From the NCBI RefSeq assembly GCF_000308695.1, contig NZ_BAGG01000092.1:1-64000 (forward strand): a stretch of DNA of 64,000 bases. Direction: 5' to 3'. Below are positions 42,958 through 52,213 of the stretch, in pieces (positions within the stretch are counted from its first letter, which is position 1; the number at the start of each line of letters is the position of its first letter). A program made the translations under genes and the position numbers. The notes beneath the pieces are model-generated. The model was not told the origin of the DNA. It made no database searches and saw only the letters and a program-made list of their open reading frames with translations. Origin of the DNA: Nocardia takedensis NBRC 100417 (lineage in GTDB: Bacteria > Actinomycetota > Actinomycetes > Mycobacteriales > Mycobacteriaceae).

Positions 42958-44022
42958 TCAGAGCAGGGTGGACAGCACCAGCCAGGACACGAACGCCGAC
43001 GGCAGCATCGAATCGAGGCGATCCATGATGCCGCCGTGACCGGGCAGCAAGGTGCCCATGTCCTTGATGCCCAATTCGCGTTTGACCTGCGATTCGATCA
43101 GGTCGCCGACGGTGGCCACCAGCACCAGACCGACGCCGAGCACGACGCCGATCATCGAGTTCGCCTCCAGCAGCAGCGTCACCGTCAGCAACCCGCCGAT
43201 CACGGCGAAGACCAGCGAACCGCAGAAACCCTCCCAGGATTTCTTCGGGCTGATCGAGGGCACCATCGGGTGCTTGCCGAACAGCACGCCCGCCACGTAG
43301 CCGCCGACGTCGGAGCACACGACCAGGATCATGAACGTCAGCACCCGCAGGTTGCCGTCGGGTTCGAGCAGCAGCAACGTCGCGAACGAGGCCAGCAGCG
43401 GAATCCAGGACAGGGTGAACAGGGCGATGGCGGTATCGCGCAGGAAGTTGCGCGGCGCCGTGCGCAGACCGTGGTCGAACAACCGCCACACCATGCACAC
43501 CAGCGCCGTCGCGGCGAACGCTCCGGCCACACCGCTCGCACCGTAGGGCCAGCCCAGCCAGAACACCGCCTGACCGCCGACGATCAGCGGAATCCGTGGC
43601 ACCAGCACGTCGGCCTCGCGCAGTCGCTTGGCCACCTCCCAGGTGGCCACGCCAACCGCCGCGCCCGCCACCGCGATGAACACTTTCGGCACGAACAGCA
43701 GGATCGCGATGAGCGAGAGCCCCAGACCGAACCCGACCGCCAGCGCCGCGGGCAGATTGCGCCCGGCGCGCGAACCCGACGGCGGCGCGGCGGCCGGCGC
43801 CGCGGGCACCTCCCGGTCCACGAGGTCGTCGGCGGGCCGCCCGACACTCGGGGCGTCGCCGGAATATCCGTGCGGCGCATCAGGTGTGCCGATGGCCGGT
43901 GTCGGCTCGTCGGCCGCACCGGTCGAGGCGGCTTTCTCGGCCACGATTGTCCCGTCGCTCAACTCGTCGTTCCGTTCGTCCCCCGCCCTGGCGGGTCCTC
44001 GGCTCTCCCCGGTCTGCGGCAT
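42958..44022 (-). CDS. cdsA: Phosphatidate cytidylyltransferase CdsA
   Basis: 354 residues. About 90 disordered N-terminal residues precede eight or so transmembrane helices. The CDP-alcohol signature is near the C-terminus: VGDLIESQVKRELGIKDMGT followed by LLPGHGGIMDRLDSML. It makes CDP-diacylglycerol for phospholipid synthesis in the cytoplasmic membrane. GGGAGGGC precedes the ATG. Gene order cdsA-frr-pyrH-tsf-rpsB is ancestral. Confidence 0.93.
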   Translation of the reverse strand: MPQTGESRGPARAGDERNDELSDGTIVAEKAASTGAADEPTPAIGTPDAPHGYSGDAPSVGRPADDLVDREVPAAPAAAPPSGSRAGRNLPAALAVGFGLGLSLIAILLFVPKVFIAVAGAAVGVATWEVAKRLREADVLVPRIPLIVGGQAVFWLGWPYGASGVAGAFAATALVCMVWRLFDHGLRTAPRNFLRDTAIALFTLSWIPLLASFATLLLLEPDGNLRVLTFMILVVCSDVGGYVAGVLFGKHPMVPSISPKKSWEGFCGSLVFAVIGGLLTVTLLLEANSMIGVVLGVGLVLVATVGDLIESQVKRELGIKDMGTLLPGHGGIMDRLDSMLPSAFVSWLVLSTLL

Positions 44023-44070
44023 GTGCGGTGCCCTCCCTACCTCCTCGGCCCGCCGCGCCTGTCCGGTGCC

Positions 44071-44628
44071 TCAGACCTCGAGCAGTTCAGCTTCCTTGTG
44101 CTTGACCAGTTCATCGATCTGACCGACGTACTTGGCCGTGGTCTTGTCGAGCTCTTTCTCGGCCCGGCCGACCTCGTCCTCCCCCGCTTCGCCATCCTTC
44201 TGGATCCGCGACAATTCGTCCATGGCCTTGCGGCGGACGTTGCGGATCGCGACCTTGGCGTCCTCACCCTTGCCCTTGGCCTGTTTGGCCAGCTCGCGGC
44301 GGCGTTCCTCGGTCAGCTGCGGCACCGAGATCCGGATGATGTCGCCGTTGTTGGTGGGATTCACCCCCAGGTCGGAATTGCGGATCGCGGTCTCGATCGC
44401 GCCCAACTGGGACTGCTCGTAGGGCTTGATCACCACCATGCGCGGTTCGGGCACCGTGATGCTCGAGACCTGGGTGATCGGCGTCGGCGAACCGTAGTAG
44501 TCGATGACGACCCGCTGGAACATGCCGGGGTTGGCCCGGCCGGTCCGGATGCTTCCGAGATCGTCCTTCGCCACCGAGACGGCTTTCTCCATCTTCTCCT
44601 CGGCATCGAAGAGGGCTTCATCAATCAC
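44071..44628 (-). CDS. frr: Ribosome recycling factor
   Basis: 185 residues from GTG 44628 with GGAGGAAC upstream. Full-length RRF, with the long coiled three-helix domain (DEALFDAEEKMEKAVSVAKD, C-terminal DGEAGEDEVGRAEKELDKTT) and the motif IRTGRANPGMF. It splits the post-termination ribosome with EF-G. It follows pyrH in the usual order. Confidence 0.95.
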   Translation of the reverse strand: MIDEALFDAEEKMEKAVSVAKDDLGSIRTGRANPGMFQRVVIDYYGSPTPITQVSSITVPEPRMVVIKPYEQSQLGAIETAIRNSDLGVNPTNNGDIIRISVPQLTEERRRELAKQAKGKGEDAKVAIRNVRRKAMDELSRIQKDGEAGEDEVGRAEKELDKTTAKYVGQIDELVKHKEAELLEV

Positions 44629-44677
44629 GACCGTTCCTCCACAGCGTCGTCATCGTCATGATCCGCGGGGCGCGGGG

Positions 44678-45406
44678 TCAGGACCGTACCAGTGTGCCGA
44701 TGTTCTCACCGGCGACCGCCCGGGCAATGTTGCCCTTCGTCAACAGATTGAACACCAGCATCGGCATCTGGTTGTCCATACACAGACTGAAGGCCGTGGC
44801 ATCGGCGACCTTCAGACCGCGCTCGATCACCTCCTTGTGGGTGATCTCGGTGTACAAGGTCGCGCTCGGGTCCACCCGCGGGTCCGCGGAGAACACCCCG
44901 TCGACGGCCTTGGCCATCAGCACCACGTCCGCGCCGATCTCGAGCGCGCGCTGGGCGGCGGTGGTGTCGGTGGAGAAGTACGGCATGCCCATCCCGGCGC
45001 CGAAGATCACCACGCGCCCCTTCTCCAGGTGGCGCTTGGCCCGCAACGGCAGGTACGGCTCGGCGACCTGCCCCATCGTGATGGCGGTCTGCACGCGGGT
45101 ATCGATGCCCTGTTTCTGCAAGAAGTCTTGGAGCGCAAGGCTGTTCATCACGGTGCCCAGCATGCCCATGTAGTCCGAGCGCGCCCGGTCCATGCCGCGC
45201 TCCTCGAGTTCGGCCCCGCGGAAGAAATTGCCGCCGCCGATCACCACGGCCACCTGGATACCGTCCTCGACGACCTCGGCGATCTGCTCGGCCACGGTCT
45301 GCACGACATCGGGATCGAGTCCGACGGCGCCGCCGCCGAACATTTCCCCACCCAGTTTCAGAAGCACGCGGCGATATCCTGGACGTTCGGTCCCGGGTTC
45401 CGTCAT
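44678..45406 (-). CDS. pyrH: UMP kinase
   Basis: 242 residues from ATG 45406. The amino-acid-kinase fold is clear: RRVLLKLGGEMFGGG, VAVVIGGGNFFRG, DYMGMLGTVMNSLALQDFL and the ATP site KAVDGVFSADPRVDP. It phosphorylates UMP to UDP as a hexamer regulated by GTP and UTP in other bacteria. Precedes frr by 49 bp on the same strand. Confidence 0.95.
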   Translation of the reverse strand: MTEPGTERPGYRRVLLKLGGEMFGGGAVGLDPDVVQTVAEQIAEVVEDGIQVAVVIGGGNFFRGAELEERGMDRARSDYMGMLGTVMNSLALQDFLQKQGIDTRVQTAITMGQVAEPYLPLRAKRHLEKGRVVIFGAGMGMPYFSTDTTAAQRALEIGADVVLMAKAVDGVFSADPRVDPSATLYTEITHKEVIERGLKVADATAFSLCMDNQMPMLVFNLLTKGNIARAVAGENIGTLVRS

Positions 45407-45657
45407 CGTGCTGGTCTCCTTCGGCGGTGTGGTCTGTCGACACGGCGAGTCATCAGGCAAAGCGAATACGTCTGCGATCCCGCAACACAGGGCGCGTCCA
45501 TCCTGCCCTATGCGGTTTCCCGCGGTGCAGAGGACCCCTCGACCTGAGCGGGGCGAACGGCGCGGAGCACGGCCCGCGTCCCGGTGGCCGCCGAGCGGGG
45601 CCGCGCACGGCACGAGTCCGGGCCACCACGATCCGCGAACCGACTACAAGATAGCGG

Positions 45658-45701
45658 AAAGGCCCCGGATTCAACGAATTACGTTGGATCCGGGGCCTTT
45701 T
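45658..45701. terminator. Bidirectional terminator downstream of tsf
   Basis: AAAGGCCCCGGAT (45658-45670) and ATCCGGGGCCTTT (45688-45700), a perfect 13-bp stem with an A-run on one side and a T-run on the other. Lies 10 bp after the tsf stop (which is at lower coordinates on the minus strand). The rest of 45407-45657 holds the pyrH upstream region and no gene. Confidence 0.9.
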
Positions 45702-45710
45702 CGACACAGA

Positions 45711-46535
45711 TCAGGACTGGCCGACCTCGAAGCGGGCGAAGCGGGTCACGGTGACACCGGCATCGTCCAGCAGGGCCTTGACCGTCTTCTTGGAGTCGGT
45801 GACCGAGGACTGCTCGAGCAGCACGACATCCTTGAAGAAGCCGTTGACGCGACCTTCGGTGATCTTGGGCAGCGCCGCCTCCGGCTTGCCCTCCTCACGC
45901 GCGGTCTGCTCGGCGATCCGACGCTCGTTCTCCACGATGTCGGTGGGCACCTCGTCGCGGGTGACGTACTTGGCCTTGAGCGCGGCGACCTGCATCGCGG
46001 CGCCGCGCGCGGCCTCCGCGGCGGCCTCGCCCTCGCCGGTGTACTCGATCAGCACGCCGACGGCGGGCGGCAGATCGGTGGCACGCTTGTGCAGGTAGGT
46101 CGCGACCGGGCCGTCGTAGGACACCACGCGACGCAGTTCGAGCTTCTCGCCGATCTTGGCGGCCAGCTCCTGCAACGCGGCGTCGACCGTGCGGCCGTCC
46201 AGCGGCAGCGCCTTGAGCTCGTCCAGATCGGCGGGCTTGGCGGCGGCCGCCGCGGCCACGATCTGATCGGCCAGGGTCTGGAACTCCGCGTTCTTCGCGA
46301 CGAAGTCGGTCTCGGAGTTGATCTCGACCAGGACGCCGTCCTTGGCCGCGACCAGGCCCTCGGCCGTGGCGCGCTCGGCGCGCTTGCCCACGTCCTTGGC
46401 GCCCTTGATGCGCAGCACCTCGACGGCCTTGTCGAAATCACCGTCGGTCTCGGCCAGCGCGTTCTTGCAGTCCATCATCCCGGAGCCGGTCAGCTCCCGG
46501 AGCCGCTTCACATCGGCAGCGGTGTAGTTCGCCAT
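45711..46535 (-). CDS. tsf: Elongation factor Ts
   Basis: 274 residues from ATG 46535. The N-terminal UBA-like domain (YTAADVKRLRELTGSGMMDC then KNAL) and the TDFVAKN loop that opens EF-Tu are intact. It is the EF-Tu nucleotide exchange factor. It follows rpsB by 141 bp, as in nearly all bacteria, and is closed by a strong terminator. Confidence 0.96.
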   Translation of the reverse strand: MANYTAADVKRLRELTGSGMMDCKNALAETDGDFDKAVEVLRIKGAKDVGKRAERATAEGLVAAKDGVLVEINSETDFVAKNAEFQTLADQIVAAAAAAKPADLDELKALPLDGRTVDAALQELAAKIGEKLELRRVVSYDGPVATYLHKRATDLPPAVGVLIEYTGEGEAAAEAARGAAMQVAALKAKYVTRDEVPTDIVENERRIAEQTAREEGKPEAALPKITEGRVNGFFKDVVLLEQSSVTDSKKTVKALLDDAGVTVTRFARFEVGQS

Positions 46536-46676
46536 GGGTGGCGAGCCTCCTTCGAGAAAGGGTGCGGCGGGCGGCGACTGCACCGCCCGGACGCTCCTGA
46601 GTACCGGTCAGCGGTGATCACGGGCGCACGGCCACGTGATCACCGCCGGAACAGTGTCTGAATACGACGGTGTGGC

Positions 46677-47495
46677 TCAGGCCTCGGCCGGGGCCTCGGC
46701 GGCAGCGCCGTCGGCACCGGGGGCGGCCTGCGCGAGCAGTTCCTGCTCCCACTCCGCCAGCGGCTCGCCCGCGCCCGCTTCGGGCTTGTCGTCGCCCGCG
46801 GACACACCCGCGCGCGCCTGGACGCCCTCGGCCACCGCGGAGGCGACGACCTTGGTGAGCAGGGCGGCGGAGCGGATCGCGTCGTCGTTGCCCGGGATCG
46901 GGTAGTCGACCAGGTCGGGATCGCAGTTGGTGTCCAGGATCGCGATGACCGGGATGTTCAGCTTGCGCGCCTCGCCGACGGCGATGTGCTCCTTGTTGGT
47001 GTCGACGACCCAGATGGCCGAGGGCACCTTGGCCATGTCCCTGATGCCGCCGAGGGTGCGCTCGAGCTTGTTCATCTCACGCGTGAGCATGAGGATTTCC
47101 TTCTTGGTGCGACCCTCGAAACCACCGGTCTGCTCCATCGCCTCGAGTTCCTTGAGGCGCTGCAGGCGCTTGTGCACGGTGGAGAAGTTGGTGAGCATGC
47201 CGCCCAGCCAGCGCTGGTTGACGTAGGGCATGCCGACCCGCGTCGCCTCGGCGGCGATGGACTCCTGGGCCTGCTTCTTGGTGCCGACGAAAAGGACGGT
47301 GCCGCCGTGGGCGACGGTCTCCTTGACGAATTCGTAGGCCTTGTCGATGTAGGTCAGCGTCTGCTGCAGGTCGATGATGTAGATGCCGTTGCGGTCGGTG
47401 AAGATGAACCGCTTCATCTTCGGGTTCCAGCGCCGGGTCTGGTGTCCGAAGTGCGCGCCGCTGTCGAGCAGCTGCTTCATTGTTACGACAGCCAT
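46677..47495 (-). CDS. rpsB: 30S ribosomal protein S2
   Basis: 272 residues. Classical S2 start (VVTMKQLLDSGAHFGHQTRR WN region) and the motifs NGIYIIDLQQTL, VNQRWLGGMLTNF, VVDTNKEHIAVGEARKLNIP and DTNCDPDLVDYPIPGND. The C-terminal 40 residues are an Ala/Glu/Gly-rich extension usual for actinobacteria. First gene of the rpsB-tsf operon. Confidence 0.97.
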   Translation of the reverse strand: MAVVTMKQLLDSGAHFGHQTRRWNPKMKRFIFTDRNGIYIIDLQQTLTYIDKAYEFVKETVAHGGTVLFVGTKKQAQESIAAEATRVGMPYVNQRWLGGMLTNFSTVHKRLQRLKELEAMEQTGGFEGRTKKEILMLTREMNKLERTLGGIRDMAKVPSAIWVVDTNKEHIAVGEARKLNIPVIAILDTNCDPDLVDYPIPGNDDAIRSAALLTKVVASAVAEGVQARAGVSAGDDKPEAGAGEPLAEWEQELLAQAAPGADGAAAEAPAEA

Positions 47496-47929
47496 GGCTC
47501 CCGTATCCCTCTTTCGTTGCCGGTTGACGCGGCGGATCGGTGATCCGCCGCCCTGGCGCCGCCGAACCGCCGGACCTCGCCTCGTGGGCGGGACCAGCCG
47601 GCGATTCCCTGCTCAGCACAGCCGCTGCCGATCGATCTCGGTTCTGAGGTCGGAGTCGAGCAGCGCCGGACGAACAAGCACGGGTGGCGCGCGAAGTCGG
47701 TCCGTGCCAGCACAGACCGCTCGACCAGTCTACGGCGTCGGCCTCCTCCGCCGAAATCGCCTCCCGTCCACCCCTGTGACCAGGGATAACAGCGGGAACC
47801 GCAGGTCAGCGCGCTGCCCGATGTCTGATTTCCCGGATCGGAAACACCAGGCATTCACACAGGACGAAGTTGTCCACATTCGCCGGATCGGCGGCCCGGA
47901 CGAGGTCGGTGGCGGGCAGGGTCGGAGCC
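47496..47929. other. Divergent promoter region of rpsB
   Basis: About 430 bp without a convincing gene between rpsB and the secreted-protein gene. It must hold the rpsB promoter and leader. I found no named leader structure; a self-regulatory S2-binding site in the leader is possible but not visible to me. Confidence 0.5.
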
Positions 47930-48361
47930 ATGAACCGTTTCAGCGTGTCGATGACGTTGATCCTCCCCTGGCTGTTCGCGTTGTCGCTGGTCGCCGCACA
48001 TCAAGCGGCAGCTTCCGGTCCGCCGCGCACCCACGTCGGCTGCACCGGGTCGGCCTGTCCGATCGAGGGAATGGTGCGCACCGCGCCGCGGGTGCTGCCG
48101 TTGCCCGCCGTCGCGCCCGCCGCCGTCGGCGTTCCCGCCACGATCTGCGTGCCCGTCGAATCCGCGACCTCTTCCGAATCCGCGCCCACCTCCGAATCCG
48201 TTCGGACATCCGAATTCCTCCCGACAGCCGACTCTGTGCCCGGATCTGAACTCTCGCGGACGTCCGACTGCGTGCCCGCGGCCTTGTCCGCGCCCACCGG
48301 CGAATACCTGCCCGAGATCGAAGATCTCACCGACCGATCGGAGGTGTCCGATGTCCGATGA
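47930..48361 (+). CDS. Short secreted Ser/Thr-rich protein
   Basis: 143 residues from ATG 47930 with CGGAG close upstream. A signal peptide (NRFSVSMTLILPWLFALSLV, then AAHQAAA-SG) precedes a mature chain with four cysteines (VGCTGSACP, TICVP, SDCVP) and a low-complexity middle of repeated S/T-E-S (ESATSSESAPTSESVRTSEF). No family recognised. It overlaps the start of the M23 peptidase gene by 11 bases, so the two are probably co-expressed and perhaps act together at the wall. Confidence 0.65.
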   Translation: MNRFSVSMTLILPWLFALSLVAAHQAAASGPPRTHVGCTGSACPIEGMVRTAPRVLPLPAVAPAAVGVPATICVPVESATSSESAPTSESVRTSEFLPTADSVPGSELSRTSDCVPAALSAPTGEYLPEIEDLTDRSEVSDVR

Positions 48362-48920
48362 GAAGACCGGTGTGACGAAACCGGAACCGCAGGCCAAGTA
48401 CGCGGTGACCATCCTGCGGGTCGCGGGCGGATTCGCGGTCCTGGTCGCGGCGGTGGCGGCGCAGGCGGGTGCGGCCGGCGCGGCGCCCACCGGGGACTTC
48501 GACTGGCCGCTGCGCCCACGTCCCGCCGTCGAGCGGCCCTTCGACGAACCCGAGAGGGACTGGCTGCCGGGTCACCGCGGTGTCGATCTGGGCGGGGCGG
48601 AGGGACAGGACGTCCTCGCCGCGGGAGCCGGGATCGTCGCGTTCGCGGGTGAGGTCGCGGGAAAGCCGGTCGTTTCCCTCGATCACGAGGGTGGTCTGCG
48701 CACGACCTACGAACCGGTGGGAGCGGCGGTCGAGGTGGGTGCCCGGGTCGCGCGGGGCGCGCGGATCGGAGAACTGCGGGCGGGTCATCCCGGGTGCGCG
48801 GCCGGCGCCTGCTTGCACTGGGGGTTGCGCCGGGAGGCGAGCGTTCCGCGCGACTACCTCGACCCGCTCGGTCTGCTGCACCTCTCACCGCTGCGCCTGA
48901 AACCGGTACAGCCGCGATGA
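48351..48920 (+). CDS. M23-family peptidase (Rv2891-like)
   Basis: 189 residues. A cytoplasmic stub and membrane or signal helix (ILRVAGGFAVLVAAVAAQAG, AAGAA) precede an M23 domain: the zinc residues lie in HRGVDLG and HWGLR, and VVSLDHEGGLRTTYEP and VLAAGAGIVAFAGEVAGKPV are typical LytM segments. M23 enzymes cut peptidoglycan peptides, or, when degenerate, activate other hydrolases. Zinc ligands appear complete here. Same place, next to rpsB, as M. tuberculosis Rv2891. Confidence 0.88.
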   Translation: MSDEKTGVTKPEPQAKYAVTILRVAGGFAVLVAAVAAQAGAAGAAPTGDFDWPLRPRPAVERPFDEPERDWLPGHRGVDLGGAEGQDVLAAGAGIVAFAGEVAGKPVVSLDHEGGLRTTYEPVGAAVEVGARVARGARIGELRAGHPGCAAGACLHWGLRREASVPRDYLDPLGLLHLSPLRLKPVQPR

Positions 48921-48988
48921 CCGTGTGTGGCGAAGGCGATGTCCGCGCGCACTGTCGCGCACGGGGTCGCGGGGTACAGGATCGGAGC

Positions 48989-49498
48989 ATGGAATCCCAG
49001 CGCGCACCGGAACTCACCTACGCCGAAGTCGGGGCGACGGCCGGGACGCTGCCCGACGGATACCACCGCTTCACGGCGCGACGCCGAATCGGGCACGGGC
49101 GCACGGTGTTCGAGCGGGCGGCGAACGAGATCCTCAGCTATCGGATGCAGAAGGGGACCGGATTCTTTCACGAGGCGAGCACTCCGGTCGCCGAGGTCGG
49201 CACCGAACTGACGGTGCGCCTCGGAATCGGGCCGATCGGCGTCACCGCGCCGTGCCGGGTGGTGTACGTGCTCACCGAAGGCGAGCGGCGGGGATTCGCC
49301 TACGGCACGTTGCCGGGTCACCCGGAGATCGGCGAGGAACTGTTCGCGGTGGACTACGACCCGTCCGACGACAGCGTGACGGCCCTGGTCGTCGCGTTCT
49401 CCCGGCCCGGAACCTGGTACGTGCGGCTGGGCGGTCCGGTCGTGCGCGCGTTGCAACGGTTCATCGCGGGCCGCTACCTGGCCTCGCTCACCCGCTGA
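48989..49498 (+). CDS. DUF1990 family protein
   Basis: 169 residues from ATG 48989 (GGAG upstream). The DUF1990 pattern is visible: LTYAEVGATAGTLPDGYHRF, then GRTVFERAANEILSYRMQKG, GPIGVTAPCRVVYVL, GFAYGTLPGHPEIGEELFAV and ALVVAFSRPGTWYVRLGGPV. The family has an SRPBCC-like fold with no established reaction. First gene of the accessory insert between the M23 and xerC genes. Confidence 0.85.
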   Translation: MESQRAPELTYAEVGATAGTLPDGYHRFTARRRIGHGRTVFERAANEILSYRMQKGTGFFHEASTPVAEVGTELTVRLGIGPIGVTAPCRVVYVLTEGERRGFAYGTLPGHPEIGEELFAVDYDPSDDSVTALVVAFSRPGTWYVRLGGPVVRALQRFIAGRYLASLTR

Positions 49499-49508
49499 GC
49501 CGGGCCGG

Positions 49509-50174
49509 TCAGCGGTCGGCCGACTCGGCGCGGAATCCACGCCCGACGAGGTGGCCGGCGTAGTCGGCCAGGGTCGAACCTCGGTCGGCGGCTTCGCGGC
49601 GTAGGCGGGCGTAGGCGTCGGCAGTATCGAGACCGTGTTCGGCGATCAGCGCGCCCGCCGCGCGGTGTATGAGTGTGCTCGTGGGCGGCGGCGCGGCATT
49701 GGACGAGAGGAGATGCGCGGCAATGAGTTCGGACACTTCACCGACGACCTCGGCCAGCGCCGGGGACCACCGCTCCGGGGCGAGATACAGATTCAGCGCG
49801 CCGAGACGGGTCGGTCCGGCGGTCAGGGGGACGGACACCATCGCGCCGGGCAAGCCCCGCAGCACCGTCGCGGCCGTCGGCCAGCGGTCCGCGTCCCGCG
49901 CCGGTTCGGTAAGCACGACCACCTCCCCACCGGCCACGGCCTCGAAGGCGGGTCCTTCGCCCGCCGTCGACAGCGCCGCCTCCACACCGGCGGTCCACTC
50001 GTCCGAGCAGGCCCAGGGCTGCGCGCCGAGGTGCGGTTCGTCGATGAGGATCGCGACGTGCTCGACGGGCAGCGCCTGCACGCACGTGACGGTGGCGGCG
50101 ACCAGATCGCCGCCACCCAGGCGCAATGCCGAGCGGACCCGCTCGGTGACGAGTTCGAACTGTGCCACGTCCAT
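49509..50174 (-). CDS. GAF and ANTAR domain regulator
   Basis: 221 residues from ATG 50174. An N-terminal GAF-like domain (FELVTERVRSALRLGGGDLV, VSVPLTAGPTRLGALNLYLA) is followed by a C-terminal ANTAR three-helix domain (TLIHRAAGALIAEHGLDTAD, AYARLRREAADRGSTLADYA). ANTAR proteins bind paired hexaloop RNA hairpins to block terminators. The target transcript is not evident here. Convergent with the DUF1990 gene, and on the same strand as the alkylsulfatase-like gene upstream of it. Confidence 0.87.
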   Translation of the reverse strand: MDVAQFELVTERVRSALRLGGGDLVAATVTCVQALPVEHVAILIDEPHLGAQPWACSDEWTAGVEAALSTAGEGPAFEAVAGGEVVVLTEPARDADRWPTAATVLRGLPGAMVSVPLTAGPTRLGALNLYLAPERWSPALAEVVGEVSELIAAHLLSSNAAPPPTSTLIHRAAGALIAEHGLDTADAYARLRREAADRGSTLADYAGHLVGRGFRAESADR

Positions 50175-50271
50175 GCCGAACCACCTGCCGATCACCGAGC
50201 CCGCGCGTTCGCCGGGCAAACGTCGAGAATACCGCTGTCGGGCGCCCCGAGACCAGATCCGGACGCCGCGC

Positions 50272-52173
50272 TCAAGGGGTGACGATCGCGAAATCCGGGT
50301 CAGGGGCGTCGAGCAGGTCGACCAGATGCGACAGCGACAGCGGGTCGCCCTCGATGGCGATGTCGCCCGCGGCGACGGCCACGCCGAAGTCGTCCCCGCC
50401 CAACAGCACTCGGGCCAGGGTGGTGCGGGACAGGGTGAACTCGGCGTCGGGGTCGAGCAGTTTCACACCGTCGGGCCGGTCGTAGTGGATCAGCACGCCG
50501 TTGCGCAGTTCCACGCGGTGGATCCGGTCCTCGTCGGTCACGCACCAGTCGGTGACCACGCGGTGCTCCCAAGCCTTCGGTCCGTCGACGCGCAGCGCTA
50601 CGGCGTCGAAGATCTGCTCGGTGGTCATCGCCGCCACCACGGTGGGTGCGTCCGGCGTCGTCGGTGTGCCGAACCGCCCGTAGCGCAGTTCGTAGGCGCC
50701 GCTGAGGTAGAAGTTGCGCCAGGTCGCGTTCTCCGCGCCGTAGCCGAGTTGCTCGAATGTACTGGCCTGCAGGCGTTTCGCCTGATCGTTGTCCGGTTCG
50801 GCGAAGACGAGATAGTCCAGAACCTGTGCCACCCACCGGTAGTCGCCCGCCGCGTAGGATTTGCGCGCCTTGCGCAGCACTTCCTCCGCGCCGCCCATGT
50901 ACGCCACGTGCCGTTTGGCGGATTCGACGGGCGGATGCTGCCACAGGTGTGCGGGATTGCCGTCGAACCACCCGAGATAGCGCTGGTAGACGGCTTTGAC
51001 ATTGTGGCTGACCGAGCCGTAGTACCCGCGGGCGTGCCAGGCGTTGTCGAGGGCGGGCGGCAAAGTGATCCGCTCGGCGATCTCGGCCGCCACATACCCC
51101 TGATTGAGCAGCCGCAACGTCTGATCGTGCAGGTAGGCGTACAGGTCGCGCTGCGCGCTGAGGTATTCGGTCACCCGGTCCGCGCCCCAGGTCGGCCAGT
51201 GGTGCGAGGCGAACACCACGTCGGTGTCGCGGGCGAACAGGTTGATCGCCTCGGTCAGGTATTTCGACCACAGCAGTGGGTCACGCACCGGCGCGCCGCG
51301 CAGGGTGAGCAGGTTGTGCATGGTGTGGGTGGCGTTCTCGGCCATGCACAGCGCGCGATGGTCGGGGAAGTAGAAGTTCATCTCCGCGGGCGCCTCGGTG
51401 CCCGGTGTCACCTGGAACACCATGCGCACGCCGTCGACCGTCTCGACCTGGTCGGTGGCGGTGATCTCCACCGTCGGGGGAACGAGGGTGACGGTGCCGA
51501 CCGAGGTCGTCTGTCCCAGTCCGGCCCCGACCTGCCCCAGTGGCCCGCGCGGCAGCACCGCGCCGTACATGTAGGCGGCGCGCCGAGCCATCGCGGTGCC
51601 CGCGTAGACGTTCTCGGCGACGGCGTGGGCCAGGAATCCGGCCGGGGCCAGCACCGGGCAGCGGCCCGCCTCGACATCGGCCAGGGTGGTCACGCCGAGC
51701 GCGCCGCCGAAGTGGTCGACGTGCGAATGGGTGTAGACCAGCCCTGTCACGGCGCGATCGCCGCGATGCGCGCGATACAGGGCGAGGCCCGCCGCGGCCG
51801 TCTCGGCGGAGATGAGCGGATCGATGACCACCACCCCGGTGTCGCCCTCGACCAAGGTCATGTTCGACAGGTCGAGTCCGCGGATCTGATAGATGCCGTC
51901 GGTCACCTCGTACAGCCCTTGTCTGCCGACCAGACCCGACTGTCGCCACAGTCCCGGATGCACCGAATCCGGGCGGGGGCCGCGCAGGAAGGCGTAGGAG
52001 TCGCTGTCCCACACCACGGTTCCGTCGGCGGTCGTGACCACCCCCGGGTCCAGCGCGGCCATGAAACCGCGGTCGGCGTCGGCGTGATCGGCCTCGTCGG
52101 CGAAGGGCAGATCGGCGGCCGCGCGGCGATGTGCGGCGGCGACGAGAGCGCTCGGTTCGGTCGCTGTGCTCAT
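50272..52173 (-). CDS. MBL-fold alkyl/aryl sulfatase (SdsA1/BDS1-like)
   Basis: 633 residues; the second ATG (52173) is chosen because AGGAGG ends six bases before it and abuts the first ATG. The metallo-beta-lactamase motif THSHVDHFGG is present, with downstream metal ligands (FYFPDHRALCMAENATHTMHN, VFASHHWPTWG). From about residue 390 come the dimerisation domain (YYGSVSHNVKAVYQRYLGWF) and a C-terminal SCP2-like domain. The family hydrolyses alkyl sulfates to alcohols. No signal peptide, so it is probably cytoplasmic. Confidence 0.9.
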   Translation of the reverse strand: MSTATEPSALVAAAHRRAAADLPFADEADHADADRGFMAALDPGVVTTADGTVVWDSDSYAFLRGPRPDSVHPGLWRQSGLVGRQGLYEVTDGIYQIRGLDLSNMTLVEGDTGVVVIDPLISAETAAAGLALYRAHRGDRAVTGLVYTHSHVDHFGGALGVTTLADVEAGRCPVLAPAGFLAHAVAENVYAGTAMARRAAYMYGAVLPRGPLGQVGAGLGQTTSVGTVTLVPPTVEITATDQVETVDGVRMVFQVTPGTEAPAEMNFYFPDHRALCMAENATHTMHNLLTLRGAPVRDPLLWSKYLTEAINLFARDTDVVFASHHWPTWGADRVTEYLSAQRDLYAYLHDQTLRLLNQGYVAAEIAERITLPPALDNAWHARGYYGSVSHNVKAVYQRYLGWFDGNPAHLWQHPPVESAKRHVAYMGGAEEVLRKARKSYAAGDYRWVAQVLDYLVFAEPDNDQAKRLQASTFEQLGYGAENATWRNFYLSGAYELRYGRFGTPTTPDAPTVVAAMTTEQIFDAVALRVDGPKAWEHRVVTDWCVTDEDRIHRVELRNGVLIHYDRPDGVKLLDPDAEFTLSRTTLARVLLGGDDFGVAVAAGDIAIEGDPLSLSHLVDLLDAPDPDFAIVTP

Positions 52174-52213
52174 ATCCATCCTCCTGTACTCGGCCGGTTC
52201 ACCCGGTCTGCGG

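Noticed and set aside
47496..47929. A structured ribosomal-protein leader RNA before rpsB
   Set aside because: I could not find a stable conserved-looking structure by eye; the region is recorded only as gene-free.
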